Shown here: piece by piece, positions 7,838 to 16,489 of the stretch
Layout of the letters: every line of letters starts with the position of its first letter
Numbering within the stretch: the first letter of the stretch is position 1
DNA from: an uncultured Eubacteriales bacterium
GTDB lineage: Bacteria; Bacillota; Clostridia; Oscillospirales; CAG-382
Direction: 5' to 3'
Length of the DNA: 37,036 nucleotides
Assembly (NCBI GenBank): GCA_900546385.1
Contig: URCT01000011.1
Coordinates: 1-37,036 of the forward strand
Notes under the pieces: model-generated
Databases searched by the model: none
What the model was told of the DNA's origin: nothing
The model's input: only the letters and a program-made list of their open reading frames with translations
Translations under genes and position numbers: made by a program

Positions 7838-10453
7838 ATGAATGCTGAAAAATTCACTCAAAAAACCATCCAAACCATCAACGACGCGCAAAATCTTGCG
7901 CATGAAAAGCAAAACCAGACGCTGATGCCGGAACACCTGTTGTATGCGCTTTTGTCGCAGGACGGTGGTCTTGTCGGAACGCTTGTCTACCGAATCGGGC
8001 AGAAAACCGGCAACACCGACATTGTTGGTTCGATCTTAGGCGAACTCGACGCGGCCATCAACCGTCTGCCCAAAGTCACCGGTGCAAGCGATGATTTGTA
8101 TCCGTCAAGCGAAGTTTCCGCCGTGTTGCGCTTTGCCGAAAAAGCCGCAAGCGGCATGAAAGACGAGTATATCTCGGTCGAACACCTTTTCTTAGGTCTC
8201 TTGTCAGAGGGCAATTCGACCGTGAAGGACATTTGCGCCAAATACGGCATTACGAAGCAAGCCTTTACCGATGAGCTTGCCAAGGTGAAAACCTCGCCGG
8301 TCACAAGCGACAATCCCGAAGACACATATGACGTGCTTGCCAAATACGGCACGGATCTTGTGGAACGTGCCCGCGAACAAAAGCTTGACCCGGTCATTGG
8401 CCGTGATTCCGAGATCCGCAGTGTCATCCGCATTCTTTCGCGTAAAAGCAAGAACAATCCGGTGTTAATCGGCGAACCGGGCGTCGGCAAAACGGCAATC
8501 GCCGAAGGGCTTGCCCAGCGAATCGTCCGCGGCGATGTGCCGGACGGCTTGAAAGACAAAACGATTTTCTCGCTCGATATGGGTTCTCTCGTTGCAGGCG
8601 CCAAATATCGCGGCGAATTCGAAGAACGTCTCAAAGCGGTTTTGAACGAAGTCAAAAAGGCGGAAGGCAAGATCATCCTGTTCATCGATGAGCTGCACAC
8701 CATTGTCGGTGCAGGCAAAACCGAAGGCTCGATGGATGCCGGCAACCTGTTAAAGCCGATGCTTGCGCGCGGTGAGCTGCACTGCATCGGTGCGACCACG
8801 CTCGACGAATACCGCAAATACATTGAAAAAGACGCGGCTCTCGAACGTCGTTTCCAGCCGGTCATGGTGGACGAACCGACGGTGGAGGACACCATTTCCA
8901 TCCTGCGTGGCTTGAAAGAGCGGTATGAAATCTTCCACGGCGTGCGCATTCACGATAACGCGCTTGTCGCGGCGGCAACCCTTTCGCACCGCTATATCAC
9001 CGACCGTTTCTTGCCGGATAAGGCCATTGACCTTGTGGATGAAGCGTGCGCGATGATCCGTACCGAAATCGATTCCATGCCGAGTGAACTTGACGACCTC
9101 AGACGCGATATCATGCAGCTCGAAATTGAGGAAATGTCCCTTAAAAAAGAGGACGATAAGCTCTCGAAGGAACGTCTTGAAAAGCTGACGGCCGAGCTTG
9201 CCGAAAAGAAAGAGAAATTCAACGAGATGAAAGCCCGTTGGGATTCCGAAAAGCAAGCCACCGAAAACGTCAAGAAGCTCAAAGCCGACATGGAAAAAAT
9301 GTCCGGCGATATCGAGAACGCAAAGCTGCGCGGCGAATACGAAAAAGCCGCAAAGCTTCAGTATTCCGAGCTTCCGGCTTTGCAGAAAAAGCTTGCCGAC
9401 GCGGAAAAAGCCACCGAAGCGCAGAACCAGAATATGCTTGTGCGTTCAACCGTGACCGATGAAGAAATCGCAGAGGTTGTGGCGCGTTGGACGGGCATTC
9501 CGGTGTCAAAGCTTGTTGAGGGCGAACGTGAGAAGTTATTGCATTTGGAGGACATTCTCCACAAACGCGTGATCGGTCAGAACGAAGCCGTGCGGCTTGT
9601 CAGCGAAGCCATTCAGCGTTCGCGTGCCGGTATTTCCGACCCCAACCGCCCGATCGGCAGCTTCCTCTTCTTAGGCCCGACCGGCGTCGGCAAAACCGAG
9701 CTTGCCAAAACGCTTGCCGAATGCCTGTTTGACGACGAACACAATTTGGTGCGTATCGATATGACGGAATATATGGAGAAATTCAGTGTGTCCCGTCTGA
9801 TCGGAGCGCCTCCCGGATATGTCGGCTACGATGAAGGCGGACAGTTAACCGAAGCCGTCAGACGCCATCCGTACTCGGTGGTATTGTTCGATGAGGTCGA
9901 AAAGGCACATCCGGATGTATTCAACATCTTACTTCAGATTCTCGACGACGGCCGTATCACCGACAGCCAAGGCCGCACGGTGGATTTCAAGAACACCATC
10001 ATCATCCTGACCTCCAACCTCGGCAGCAGCTATCTGCTCGACGGCATCACACCGGACGGCGAAATCTCCGAGGACGCCCGGAACAAGGTCATGAGCGATC
10101 TGCGCGCTTCCTTCCGTCCGGAATTCTTGAACCGTCTCGATGAGATTATTATGTTTAAGCCGTTGACCAAGGATAACCTCGGCGGTATTATCGAAAACCT
10201 CTTGAACGGCTTGCGTGCGCGTCTTGCCGACCGCAGTGCCGGCGGCTTGAAGCTCGAAGTGACCGACGCGGCCAAAGCACTCATCATCGACAACGGCTAC
10301 GACCCGGTTTACGGTGCGCGTCCGTTGAAGAGATACCTGCAAAGCGCTGCCGAAACGCTGATTGCCAAGGTCATCCTTGCCGGAAACATCGACACCGGTT
10401 CGACGCTGGTGCTTGACGCAAACGACGGCAAACTGGTCTGCAACGTCAAATAA
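7838..10453 (+). CDS. clpB: ATP-dependent disaggregase chaperone ClpB
   Basis: A cytoplasmic hexameric AAA+ unfoldase that, with DnaK, pulls proteins out of aggregates after heat stress. The 871 residues show the full ClpB order. The N-terminal Clp repeats lie at about 1-145, and NBD1 has Walker A GEPGVGKT (212-219) and Walker B LFIDELH. A coiled-coil middle domain follows (about 410-530, rich in Lys/Glu); it distinguishes ClpB from ClpC and ClpA. NBD2 has Walker A GPTGVGKT (613-620) and VVLFDEVEKAH. The tail ends in the small C-terminal domain with GARPLKRYLQ. The start has GGAG 12 bases upstream. It is probably co-transcribed with the ribbon-helix-helix gene from a housekeeping promoter, without visible heat-shock operators. 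Confidence 0.97.
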   Translation: MNAEKFTQKTIQTINDAQNLAHEKQNQTLMPEHLLYALLSQDGGLVGTLVYRIGQKTGNTDIVGSILGELDAAINRLPKVTGASDDLYPSSEVSAVLRFAEKAASGMKDEYISVEHLFLGLLSEGNSTVKDICAKYGITKQAFTDELAKVKTSPVTSDNPEDTYDVLAKYGTDLVERAREQKLDPVIGRDSEIRSVIRILSRKSKNNPVLIGEPGVGKTAIAEGLAQRIVRGDVPDGLKDKTIFSLDMGSLVAGAKYRGEFEERLKAVLNEVKKAEGKIILFIDELHTIVGAGKTEGSMDAGNLLKPMLARGELHCIGATTLDEYRKYIEKDAALERRFQPVMVDEPTVEDTISILRGLKERYEIFHGVRIHDNALVAAATLSHRYITDRFLPDKAIDLVDEACAMIRTEIDSMPSELDDLRRDIMQLEIEEMSLKKEDDKLSKERLEKLTAELAEKKEKFNEMKARWDSEKQATENVKKLKADMEKMSGDIENAKLRGEYEKAAKLQYSELPALQKKLADAEKATEAQNQNMLVRSTVTDEEIAEVVARWTGIPVSKLVEGEREKLLHLEDILHKRVIGQNEAVRLVSEAIQRSRAGISDPNRPIGSFLFLGPTGVGKTELAKTLAECLFDDEHNLVRIDMTEYMEKFSVSRLIGAPPGYVGYDEGGQLTEAVRRHPYSVVLFDEVEKAHPDVFNILLQILDDGRITDSQGRTVDFKNTIIILTSNLGSSYLLDGITPDGEISEDARNKVMSDLRASFRPEFLNRLDEIIMFKPLTKDNLGGIIENLLNGLRARLADRSAGGLKLEVTDAAKALIIDNGYDPVYGARPLKRYLQSAAETLIAKVILAGNIDTGSTLVLDANDGKLVCNVK

Positions 10454-10501
10454 AAAAAGCCGCGTCTTACGCAAAAGACACGGACTTCCGGTTAACACAA
10501 G

Positions 10502-10536
10502 CGGGACTTGTCACAAAACGACAAGTCCCGTTTTTT
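10502..10536 (+). terminator. Intrinsic terminator after clpB
   Basis: An 11-bp perfect stem (CGGGACTTGTC at 10502-10512 with GACAAGTCCCG at 10520-10530) is followed by TTTTTT. Confidence 0.93.
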
Positions 10537-10566
10537 ATGCGCTTAAGCAGAAAAAGCTCCACATCC

Positions 10567-11565
10567 TCAGTTTTCGCTTTTCCATGCCAGAATGGCCTTG
10601 ACGAGCCGCATGGCAAGCTCGTATTTTTTCTTTGGATGAATATCGCTCGTCTCGCACACATCGCGGCTGATAACGGTGCTGACGTTTGCTTCGGTCTGTG
10701 AAATCTCCTCTTGCACCTTTTGGATACGATGCCAATACACGTTATTTCTGCCGTCAAAATCGGCAATCTGCACCACCGCAAACGGCAAGGCTTCATCCTG
10801 AAACGCCGCACGCCATGAGGCAATGAAGCAAGAAAGCATTTCGCCGTATACCAAGCTTTCCTTGTCGGAGTCATTGCTTTCGCCCTGATACCATAACACC
10901 GCCGCAAGCGAAATCGGCAAAATCTGCTTCACCTGGAAATTGTATAGCTGCGAATGCCCTGCGTTCCAAGGATAATGTATATCAAACCGATCCTCGTCTG
11001 CGATCTGAAACGCCGGATTTTCAAAGGCGCTTTCGGGAAGATAGGTCTGAATATCCGCCGCGCCTTGATAGCAGGCAATCAAGCCGATGGCTTTTCCGGT
11101 TTGCTTGCGTAGCTCCCTGCCGACAAAATAGCCAAGGCACGACCAATCCGTCACGTTTGTTTTTTGCGCCTTGACCCAGCCATCCTGCGGAAGAAAGCGT
11201 TCGCCGCCTTCAACGCGCTCGGTGGAAAACAGCCGAAGAAGCGCGTCGTCTTCGCACATATCCTCGGTATAGTCGGCTTCTTTGAGCTTAAACTGCATAT
11301 TGGATTGCCCGGAAAGCAGATACACGTCGCCGAAATATAGGTCATGAAGCACCTGCGTTCGGCCGTCCATGGTAACGGTCATTTCGTATGGGCCGCCGTA
11401 ATCACCCGGTGCAAGCTCCATGCACCAAGCCGCACCTGTCTTTTCCGCGGCATAGGTTTTTCCGCAGAAGTCGATTCGGATATTTCCGCCGCCGGTTCCG
11501 AAAACGCGCACCGGCTTGTTTGCCTGAAAAATCGCTCCGTCACAAAATAAGGCATTTAATCGCAT
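10567..11565 (-). CDS. Sialate O-acetylesterase-like protein (SASA family)
   Basis: A carbohydrate esterase-type SGNH hydrolase of 332 residues that would remove acetyl groups from sugars such as sialic acid or xylan side chains; the substrate is uncertain. Motifs visible are LLSGQSNMQF (nucleophile Ser, near residue 87), WYQGESND (block III-like, near 227) and SDIHPKKK (catalytic Asp-x-x-His near 312). The first 80 residues form a beta-sandwich segment typical of the family. There is no signal peptide and the protein is shorter than the 450-650 residue secreted members, so it is probably cytoplasmic. GGAGGG lies 7 bases before the ATG. It follows the DeoR gene by 24 bases and is probably in its operon. 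Confidence 0.9.
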   Translation of the reverse strand: MRLNALFCDGAIFQANKPVRVFGTGGGNIRIDFCGKTYAAEKTGAAWCMELAPGDYGGPYEMTVTMDGRTQVLHDLYFGDVYLLSGQSNMQFKLKEADYTEDMCEDDALLRLFSTERVEGGERFLPQDGWVKAQKTNVTDWSCLGYFVGRELRKQTGKAIGLIACYQGAADIQTYLPESAFENPAFQIADEDRFDIHYPWNAGHSQLYNFQVKQILPISLAAVLWYQGESNDSDKESLVYGEMLSCFIASWRAAFQDEALPFAVVQIADFDGRNNVYWHRIQKVQEEISQTEANVSTVISRDVCETSDIHPKKKYELAMRLVKAILAWKSEN

Positions 11566-11589
11566 GAAAATTCCCTCCGTTTATAAGGT

Positions 11590-12294
11590 TTATGCTTCCG
11601 CTTGTATCACACCGGTAATGTCCGCTGTCGTACAAAGCGTATGATAATAGGTTTGGTCGAGCTTATCGCTGGTGCAAAGCATATAGGAGCGCTTTGCGTG
11701 TGTTATCATTTTCTGCCGCACAGCGTCTTCCGGCTGTGAAATATCGGTAATGCGGCCGTCCGCGGACAAGCCGCGGCAGGAAAAAAAGCAAAAATCGGCA
11801 TTGTAGCGTTCGATGAGTGCGTGCGCGTTCTCGCCGACAAACGCAAGGCACGAATGCACCACCTCGCCGCCGGTGCCGATGCAGTTGATGTGGCTTTCGC
11901 TCAACTTCATGAGTGCCTTGATGCCGTTGGTGATCACAAGCAAATTTCGCTTTTCCGAAAGAAACGGGATCATGCGGTACGCACTGGTGGAAGCGTCCAA
12001 AAAGACCACGCTTTCGTCCGGCACAAGAGAAGCCGCCTTACGGGCAATGACGATCTTTTCATCGCTTTTTTCAAGCTCACGGATCAAAAACGGGATCATG
12101 GTGTCGGAGAGCGCACTTTCGTCAAGCACCGCGCCGCCGTGCGTGCGCCGCACGAGTTTTTGCTTTTCCAAGCTGCACAAATCCCGGCGAATCGACGGCT
12201 CGCTGGCATATAAACGGTGTGCCAAATCCTTAACGGTTACCGTTTTTTCTTTCACGGCGATTTCCATAATGCTCTTTTCCCGTTCCCGGTTCAT
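11590..12294 (-). CDS. DeoR-family transcriptional regulator
   Basis: A 234-residue sugar-operon repressor. The N-terminal helix-turn-helix (about 5-60) includes TVKDLAHRLYASEPSIRRDL and the family's THGGAVL wing. The DeoRC effector domain (about 75-225) has FLDASTSAYRMIPFL and ITNGIKALMKL, a fold related to phosphosugar isomerases; effectors are usually phosphorylated sugars or glycerol phosphate. I chose the ATG at 12294, with GGAGG 9 bases upstream. It is co-transcribed with the SASA esterase and divergent from the GDPD-PHP gene, with a long near-palindrome between them that is the likely operator. Confidence 0.93.
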   Translation of the reverse strand: MNREREKSIMEIAVKEKTVTVKDLAHRLYASEPSIRRDLCSLEKQKLVRRTHGGAVLDESALSDTMIPFLIRELEKSDEKIVIARKAASLVPDESVVFLDASTSAYRMIPFLSEKRNLLVITNGIKALMKLSESHINCIGTGGEVVHSCLAFVGENAHALIERYNADFCFFSCRGLSADGRITDISQPEDAVRQKMITHAKRSYMLCTSDKLDQTYYHTLCTTADITGVIQAEA

Positions 12295-12323
12295 GCAAAC
12301 ACCCCTCCAAGCACTCAACTTTT

Positions 12324-12368
12324 TGAGCGTTTTGTCATTATTCGTGGCGAATCTTGACTATTTGCTCA
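12324..12368. promoter_or_regulatory. 45-bp near-palindrome, candidate DeoR operator
   Basis: Two 21-base half-sites around centre 12346 share TGAGC, TGTCA/AGTCA and ATTCG in the same order and spacing: left TGAGC-4-TGTCA-2-ATTCG, right the reverse complement of TGAGC-4-AGTCA-2-ATTCG. Fifteen of 21 positions match. The site covers the -35 box of the rightward promoter and the early transcribed region of the deoR transcript, a position where bound repressor could block both directions. Confidence 0.65.
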
Positions 12369-12382
12369 GATAGGTATATTAT
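12354..12382 (+). promoter_or_regulatory. Promoter of the GDPD-PHP gene
   Basis: TTGACT (12354-12359), 17 bases, TATTAT (12377-12382). Its -10 region overlaps that of the opposite promoter. Confidence 0.65.
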
Positions 12383-12405
12383 ACTCTTATACGACGATTT
12401 GTCAA
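12378..12405 (-). promoter_or_regulatory. Promoter of the deoR-SASA operon
   Basis: On the minus strand TTGACA (12400-12405) and TATAAT (12378-12383) are 16 bases apart. The two divergent promoters share one -10 region face to face, so they may compete for polymerase. Confidence 0.7.
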
Positions 12406-12425
12406 GAACAAAAGAGGCTTTCACC

Positions 12426-14003
12426 ATGATTTTTGAAGCACACCGCGACGTGTCCGCAGAATTTCCCGAAAACACCCTGCCGGCCTTTGAGGCGGCTTTT
12501 GCGCAAGGCTATACCTATGTCGAACTCGACCCGGCCTTTACAAGCGACGGACACTGCGTCGTTTTCCACGACCATACCGTGAACCGCACCTGCCGTGCCG
12601 CGGACGGCAAGGCTCTTGAAAAAGAAACCCGCCTTTGTGACCTTTCCTATGAGCAGACGCAGAAACTCGACGCCGGCATCGCCAAAGCCTATAAGTTCCG
12701 CGGCACCAAAATTCCGTTGCTGTCCGAGGTGCTGACATGGGCAAAACAAACCGGCGTTACCGTCAAAATCGATAACCGCGTACAGGCGTTTTCGGAAAAA
12801 CAAGCCGCTTCCCTGTTCGATACGGTCGCCGCTTCCGGTGCCTCCGTCGCCTTCACCGGCTCCGATATGGGCTATATCGCGCGCGTGCTTGAGCGCTTTC
12901 CCGATGCCGAAATCCATTACGACGGCACGGTGAATGAAACGACGTTAAAGGAGCTGCGTGCCTTAGTCGGGCAAAACGCGCTCACCGTCTGGCTGCCGGT
13001 CAAATCGCCCGAAACCGCTTGGGTGACCGTTCCGACCGCCGATGAAGCGTTATGCAAAACCGTCAAACGCTACGCAAACCTAGGCTTATGGATTCTAAGC
13101 ACATCCGAACAGCTCGAACAGGCCGAAGCCTTTCATGCGGATATCATCGAAACGGCCGGGCAAATCAAGCCGTGCGGCCATGAAGCACGCCTTTTTGACT
13201 GCCACACGCACACGCATTTTTCGCACGACTCAAGCTGTGAGCCGCACGACAGCCTTGAAAAAGCCCGTTCCTGCGGACTTGCCGGGCTTGCTTTTACCGA
13301 CCATTGCGACAACGAGTTCTGCGAAACAGAAGATGTTAAAACGCCGATCTTGCGTTCGGCGGACTGTGCACGCACGTTAGATGCCGAAACGCCGGTCACC
13401 GTGCTTTCGGGCGTGGAAATCGGCGAAGGCGTATGGCACATTCAAAATGCCGATGAACTGATTGCGGCACGCGATTTCGATATCGTACTCGGCTCGGTAC
13501 ACGCCGTGCGGTACAAGGACAAAACGGCACCGTATTCCGGCTTTGATTTTTCTCTGTTTTCGCAAACCGAAATTGCGGAATTTCTGTCTGTTTATTTTGC
13601 GGATATGTTGGAAATGATTCAAAAAACGGATTTCGATGTGCTATCGCATTTGACCTGTCCGTTACGCTATATTTGCGGCAAATACGGCTTTTCGGTCGAT
13701 CTTGCCGCCTATACCGCCGTCATCGACATGATTCTTTCCGAAATCATCCGCCGCGGCATCGCCTTGGAGGTCAATACCTCGTGCCTTGACAGCGGTTATG
13801 ATGCGCTGATGCCGGACGTGGACATTCTAAAACGCTATAAACAGCTTGGCGGCTATCTCATCACCGTCGGCTCGGACGCGCATACGGCACAGCGCGTGGC
13901 CTATGGCTTTGAAAAAACGCGTGCAATTTTGCGTGAGCTTGGCTTTCGGAACATCTTTTATTACCGCAAACGCATCCCGATTCCGCAAAGTATTCTGTCG
14001 TAA
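12426..14003 (+). CDS. Fusion of a glycerophosphodiester phosphodiesterase-like and a PHP phosphoesterase domain
   Basis: A 525-residue two-domain cytoplasmic protein. Residues 1-245 read as a GDPD barrel: AHRD at 5-8 in place of the usual AHRG, FPENTLPAF, VELDP, VFHDHTVNRT (second catalytic His) and KIDN. Residues 255-515 read as a PHP domain of the histidinol-phosphatase type with a complete metal set: D258/H260/H262 (DCHTHTH), H293 (TDH), E331 (GVEIG), H359 (GSVHA), H408 (SHLT) and D484/H486 (GSDAH). A GDPD would release glycerol phosphate or a similar phosphomonoester that the PHP domain could dephosphorylate; this coupling is inference. I chose the ATG at 12426 with AGAGG upstream; the longer frame from 12354 begins at the promoter. 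Confidence 0.88.
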   Translation: MIFEAHRDVSAEFPENTLPAFEAAFAQGYTYVELDPAFTSDGHCVVFHDHTVNRTCRAADGKALEKETRLCDLSYEQTQKLDAGIAKAYKFRGTKIPLLSEVLTWAKQTGVTVKIDNRVQAFSEKQAASLFDTVAASGASVAFTGSDMGYIARVLERFPDAEIHYDGTVNETTLKELRALVGQNALTVWLPVKSPETAWVTVPTADEALCKTVKRYANLGLWILSTSEQLEQAEAFHADIIETAGQIKPCGHEARLFDCHTHTHFSHDSSCEPHDSLEKARSCGLAGLAFTDHCDNEFCETEDVKTPILRSADCARTLDAETPVTVLSGVEIGEGVWHIQNADELIAARDFDIVLGSVHAVRYKDKTAPYSGFDFSLFSQTEIAEFLSVYFADMLEMIQKTDFDVLSHLTCPLRYICGKYGFSVDLAAYTAVIDMILSEIIRRGIALEVNTSCLDSGYDALMPDVDILKRYKQLGGYLITVGSDAHTAQRVAYGFEKTRAILRELGFRNIFYYRKRIPIPQSILS

Positions 14004-14022
14004 CGCTGTTTTTTTGCAAAAG

Positions 14023-14058
14023 AAGAACGACCATTCTGTTCAAATGGCCGTTCTTTTT
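14023..14058 (+). terminator. Intrinsic terminator after the GDPD-PHP gene
   Basis: AAGAACG-A-CCATT (14023-14035) pairs with AATGG-C-CGTTCTT (14043-14055) with one A-C mismatch and is followed by a T run. Confidence 0.88.
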
Positions 14059-14086
14059 ATACGCCTTGTGCTTTGAAACACACCGC

Positions 14087-15154
14087 TTAGCTTTCCGAAA
14101 CATTCTCGTTCGGGACGAAGTCGTCCATCTGATTTTCCGAAAGCCATGTGCGAATCTGCGTTCCTGTTGTGGAAGCCGTTCCCCTAAATCCGGTCTTCAC
14201 CTCAGCGTTCGGGCAAGCGTTCTTGATCGCCGTTACCGAGGTCGAAATGCCGCTTGAACCGCTGGTGCAGAACGGAAGTATCGTTTTGCCCGACAAATCG
14301 TATGTATCTAAGAACGTGTTGATGATTTTCGGCATCGTGCCCCACCAAATCGGATAGCCGATGAAAACCGTGTCGTAAGTTTCGATGTTTTCAAGCGGAT
14401 TGGCAATTGCGGGCCGTGCGTCCGCGTCGTTTTGCTCTTTGTTCGCGCGGCAATCGCTGTTGCTGTAATTCAAATCTGCACTTGTATAAGGCTCTTCGGG
14501 AACGATTTCAAACAGCTCCGAGCCGGATTCTTCGGCAATTTTTTCGGCAAGTGCTTTTGTGTTGCCGGTTGCCGAGAAATAGACGACAAGGCTTTTGCCG
14601 GCCGGTGTCTGCGTTTCTTCGGATTCTTCGGATTCCTCCTGCAGCTTGCCCGCATCCGGCGTTTCCGGCTCTTGCTCTTGGTTCTTAGCATTTGTGATGG
14701 TTACGCTCTGTTCGCTTTCGTTCCATTCGACATGGAATTTGAAGCTTTCCGCCACAAACCGAATCGGCAGCATGGTACGGTCGTTCATGACGGTCGGTGC
14801 GACATCAAGAATCTGTTTTTCGCCGTTTAAGAGTGCCTCGGTCGAATCGATGGTGAGCTTGATTTCATCTTTTCCATAAGTGAGCGTCACTTCTTCGGTT
14901 TCGCCGTTCCAACCGACCGTGCCGCCCATTTGCTCCACCACCGCACGCACCGGCAGCAGCGTCCGGTCGTTTACGATTACCGGAACGGTGCCTTGTTCGT
15001 CGATCGGCATTTCCGTCCCGTTTACTGTCATCGTGGGACTGCCGATTTTCAAGAGAATGGTTGTGTCGTTTTCGGTTTTGGCTTCTTCCGCCGCACAAGA
15101 CGCAAGGCTGAAAATCAAAACAAATGACAGGAAAACCGATAAGACCCGTTTCAT
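14087..15154 (-). CDS. Exported lipoprotein with stalk domain and flavodoxin domain
   Basis: A 355-residue protein. A lipoprotein signal peptide ends in LASC with the lipidated Cys at 20. Residues about 40-153 resemble a copper amine oxidase N-terminal 'stalk' domain, with two NDRT-LLP/MLP repeats. An acidic linker (156-186, many Glu) leads to a flavodoxin domain (about 187-340) with the FMN phosphate loop SATGNTK (193-199) and the GYPIWWGTMPKI loop. The flavodoxin is paralogous to the cytoplasmic one at 16490-16990, sharing PYTSADLN and DARP/DSRP. A flavodoxin outside the membrane is unusual and implies an external electron transfer role (inference). It is last in the operon, 12 bases after the aldo/keto reductase. 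Confidence 0.9.
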   Translation of the reverse strand: MKRVLSVFLSFVLIFSLASCAAEEAKTENDTTILLKIGSPTMTVNGTEMPIDEQGTVPVIVNDRTLLPVRAVVEQMGGTVGWNGETEEVTLTYGKDEIKLTIDSTEALLNGEKQILDVAPTVMNDRTMLPIRFVAESFKFHVEWNESEQSVTITNAKNQEQEPETPDAGKLQEESEESEETQTPAGKSLVVYFSATGNTKALAEKIAEESGSELFEIVPEEPYTSADLNYSNSDCRANKEQNDADARPAIANPLENIETYDTVFIGYPIWWGTMPKIINTFLDTYDLSGKTILPFCTSGSSGISTSVTAIKNACPNAEVKTGFRGTASTTGTQIRTWLSENQMDDFVPNENVSES

Positions 15155-15166
15155 ACAAATGCCTCC

Positions 15167-16141
15167 TTAATGTGTGTCGGATAAAGCACCGACGATTTGG
15201 TGCGGAACATACAGCTCCTCCAAATAGGCTTTATCTTCTTCGGTTAATTCAAATGCCAGCGCACCGGCCGCATCATCGAAATATTTCGCTTTTGTCGCGC
15301 CGATAATCGGTGCCGTGACACCCTTTCCGAACTGCCAGGCAAGTGCAATCTGCGTCATGGTTTTTTCGTATTTGTCGGCAAGCTCTTTGACGCGCAAGAC
15401 GATTCTTTTATCCGCTTCTTCGTTTTTATCGTATTTTCCGGCCGCCATATAATCGGTTTTGCTGCGTTTGGTATCCGTATGCCATTCCGTGCGGCACAGT
15501 CTGCCGGCCGCAAGCGGACTGTACGGCGTAAGAGCCACATTCATCTGCTTGCAAAGCGGAATCAGTTCCCGTTCATCCTCACGATAAATGAGATTGTAGT
15601 GATCCTGCATGGAAACAAACGGTGTCCATCCGTTATCGCGTGCCGCAAGCTGCATATTGTAAAACTGGTAGCCGTACATGGCCGACGCGCCGAGCGCACG
15701 AACCTTTCCGGCCTTCACAAGGCCATGCAGTGCCTCCATGGTTTCTTCGATCGGCGTGCCGTAATCAAACCGATGGATAATATACAAATCCAAATAATCG
15801 GTACCAAGCCGTTTTAACGTGCCGTCGATCTCGCGGTTTATGGCTTCCTTCGACAAATGTCCGTCGTTAAAATACACCTTCGACGCAAGCACGACCTTGT
15901 CACGGGCAACATTGTTTTGAATGGCACGGCCGAGATATTCCTCGCTGGTGCCGTGCGAATAAGTGTTGGCCGTATCAAAAAAGTTGATGCCGAGATCTAA
16001 GGCATGACGGACAATTTCCTCTGTTTCATCAGGATTCAGCGTCCATTCGTGGAAATCGGCCGACGGCTTGCCGAAGCTCATGCAGCCGACGCACAGCTTA
16101 GATACTTCAATACCGGAATTGCCGAGTTTTGCATATTTCAT
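15167..16141 (-). CDS. Aldo/keto reductase
   Basis: An NADPH-dependent oxidoreductase of 324 residues with the AKR (beta/alpha)8 barrel. Visible elements are LGCSG-type N-terminal LGNSGIEVSKL, the catalytic Asp/Tyr segment FFDTANTYSHGTSEEYLG, Lys in VVLASKVYF, His in LDLYIIHRFD, and the C-terminal cofactor loop APIIGATKAKYFDDA. The substrate is unknown. The ATG at 16141 has GGGGGGA upstream and lies 4 bases after the preceding gene; a longer in-frame extension runs into that gene and is not supported. It belongs to the MerR-flavodoxin-decarboxylase operon, suggesting a shared redox or detoxification role. Confidence 0.93.
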   Translation of the reverse strand: MKYAKLGNSGIEVSKLCVGCMSFGKPSADFHEWTLNPDETEEIVRHALDLGINFFDTANTYSHGTSEEYLGRAIQNNVARDKVVLASKVYFNDGHLSKEAINREIDGTLKRLGTDYLDLYIIHRFDYGTPIEETMEALHGLVKAGKVRALGASAMYGYQFYNMQLAARDNGWTPFVSMQDHYNLIYREDERELIPLCKQMNVALTPYSPLAAGRLCRTEWHTDTKRSKTDYMAAGKYDKNEEADKRIVLRVKELADKYEKTMTQIALAWQFGKGVTAPIIGATKAKYFDDAAGALAFELTEEDKAYLEELYVPHQIVGALSDTH

Positions 16142-16145
16142 ATTC

Positions 16146-16469
16146 TTATTCCCCCCATACGTCCTTTGCCAGATTGAACACAGCCCATGCCTTCGGCCAA
16201 CCGGCATAAAAGGCTGTGTGCGTGACAATTGCCGCAAGCTCTTTTTGCGTGACACCGTTGTTTTTGGCGTTCTGCAAATGGTATTTCAGCGATGAATCGG
16301 TGATGCCCTGTGCCATGAGTGCGACAACGGTGATGATGCATCTTGTTTTTATGTCAATATCCTCATTGTTCCAGTTTTCGCCGAACAGAATATCGTCGTT
16401 AAAATGCGCGAAATCCGGTGCAAATGTGCCGAGTGCATCGCGTCCGGCGGTCTGTGTGATTTTTTTCAT
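16146..16469 (-). CDS. Carboxymuconolactone decarboxylase/AhpD-like protein
   Basis: A 107-residue all-helical protein of the carboxymuconolactone decarboxylase-like family. It has the family's central segment (IKTRCIITVVALMAQG) and the C-terminal pattern HLQNAKNNGVTQKELAAIVTH...AGWPKAW. The Cys-x-x-Cys of AhpD peroxidase partners is missing, so a thiol-peroxidase role is unlikely. I chose ATG 16469 (AAAGGA upstream); ATG 16490 is an alternative that overlaps the preceding stop. Such small proteins are often encoded with flavodoxins and aldo/keto reductases in Clostridia; the activity is not known from sequence. Confidence 0.88.
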   Translation of the reverse strand: MKKITQTAGRDALGTFAPDFAHFNDDILFGENWNNEDIDIKTRCIITVVALMAQGITDSSLKYHLQNAKNNGVTQKELAAIVTHTAFYAGWPKAWAVFNLAKDVWGE

Positions 16470-16489
16470 AGCTGTCCATCCTTTCCGCA

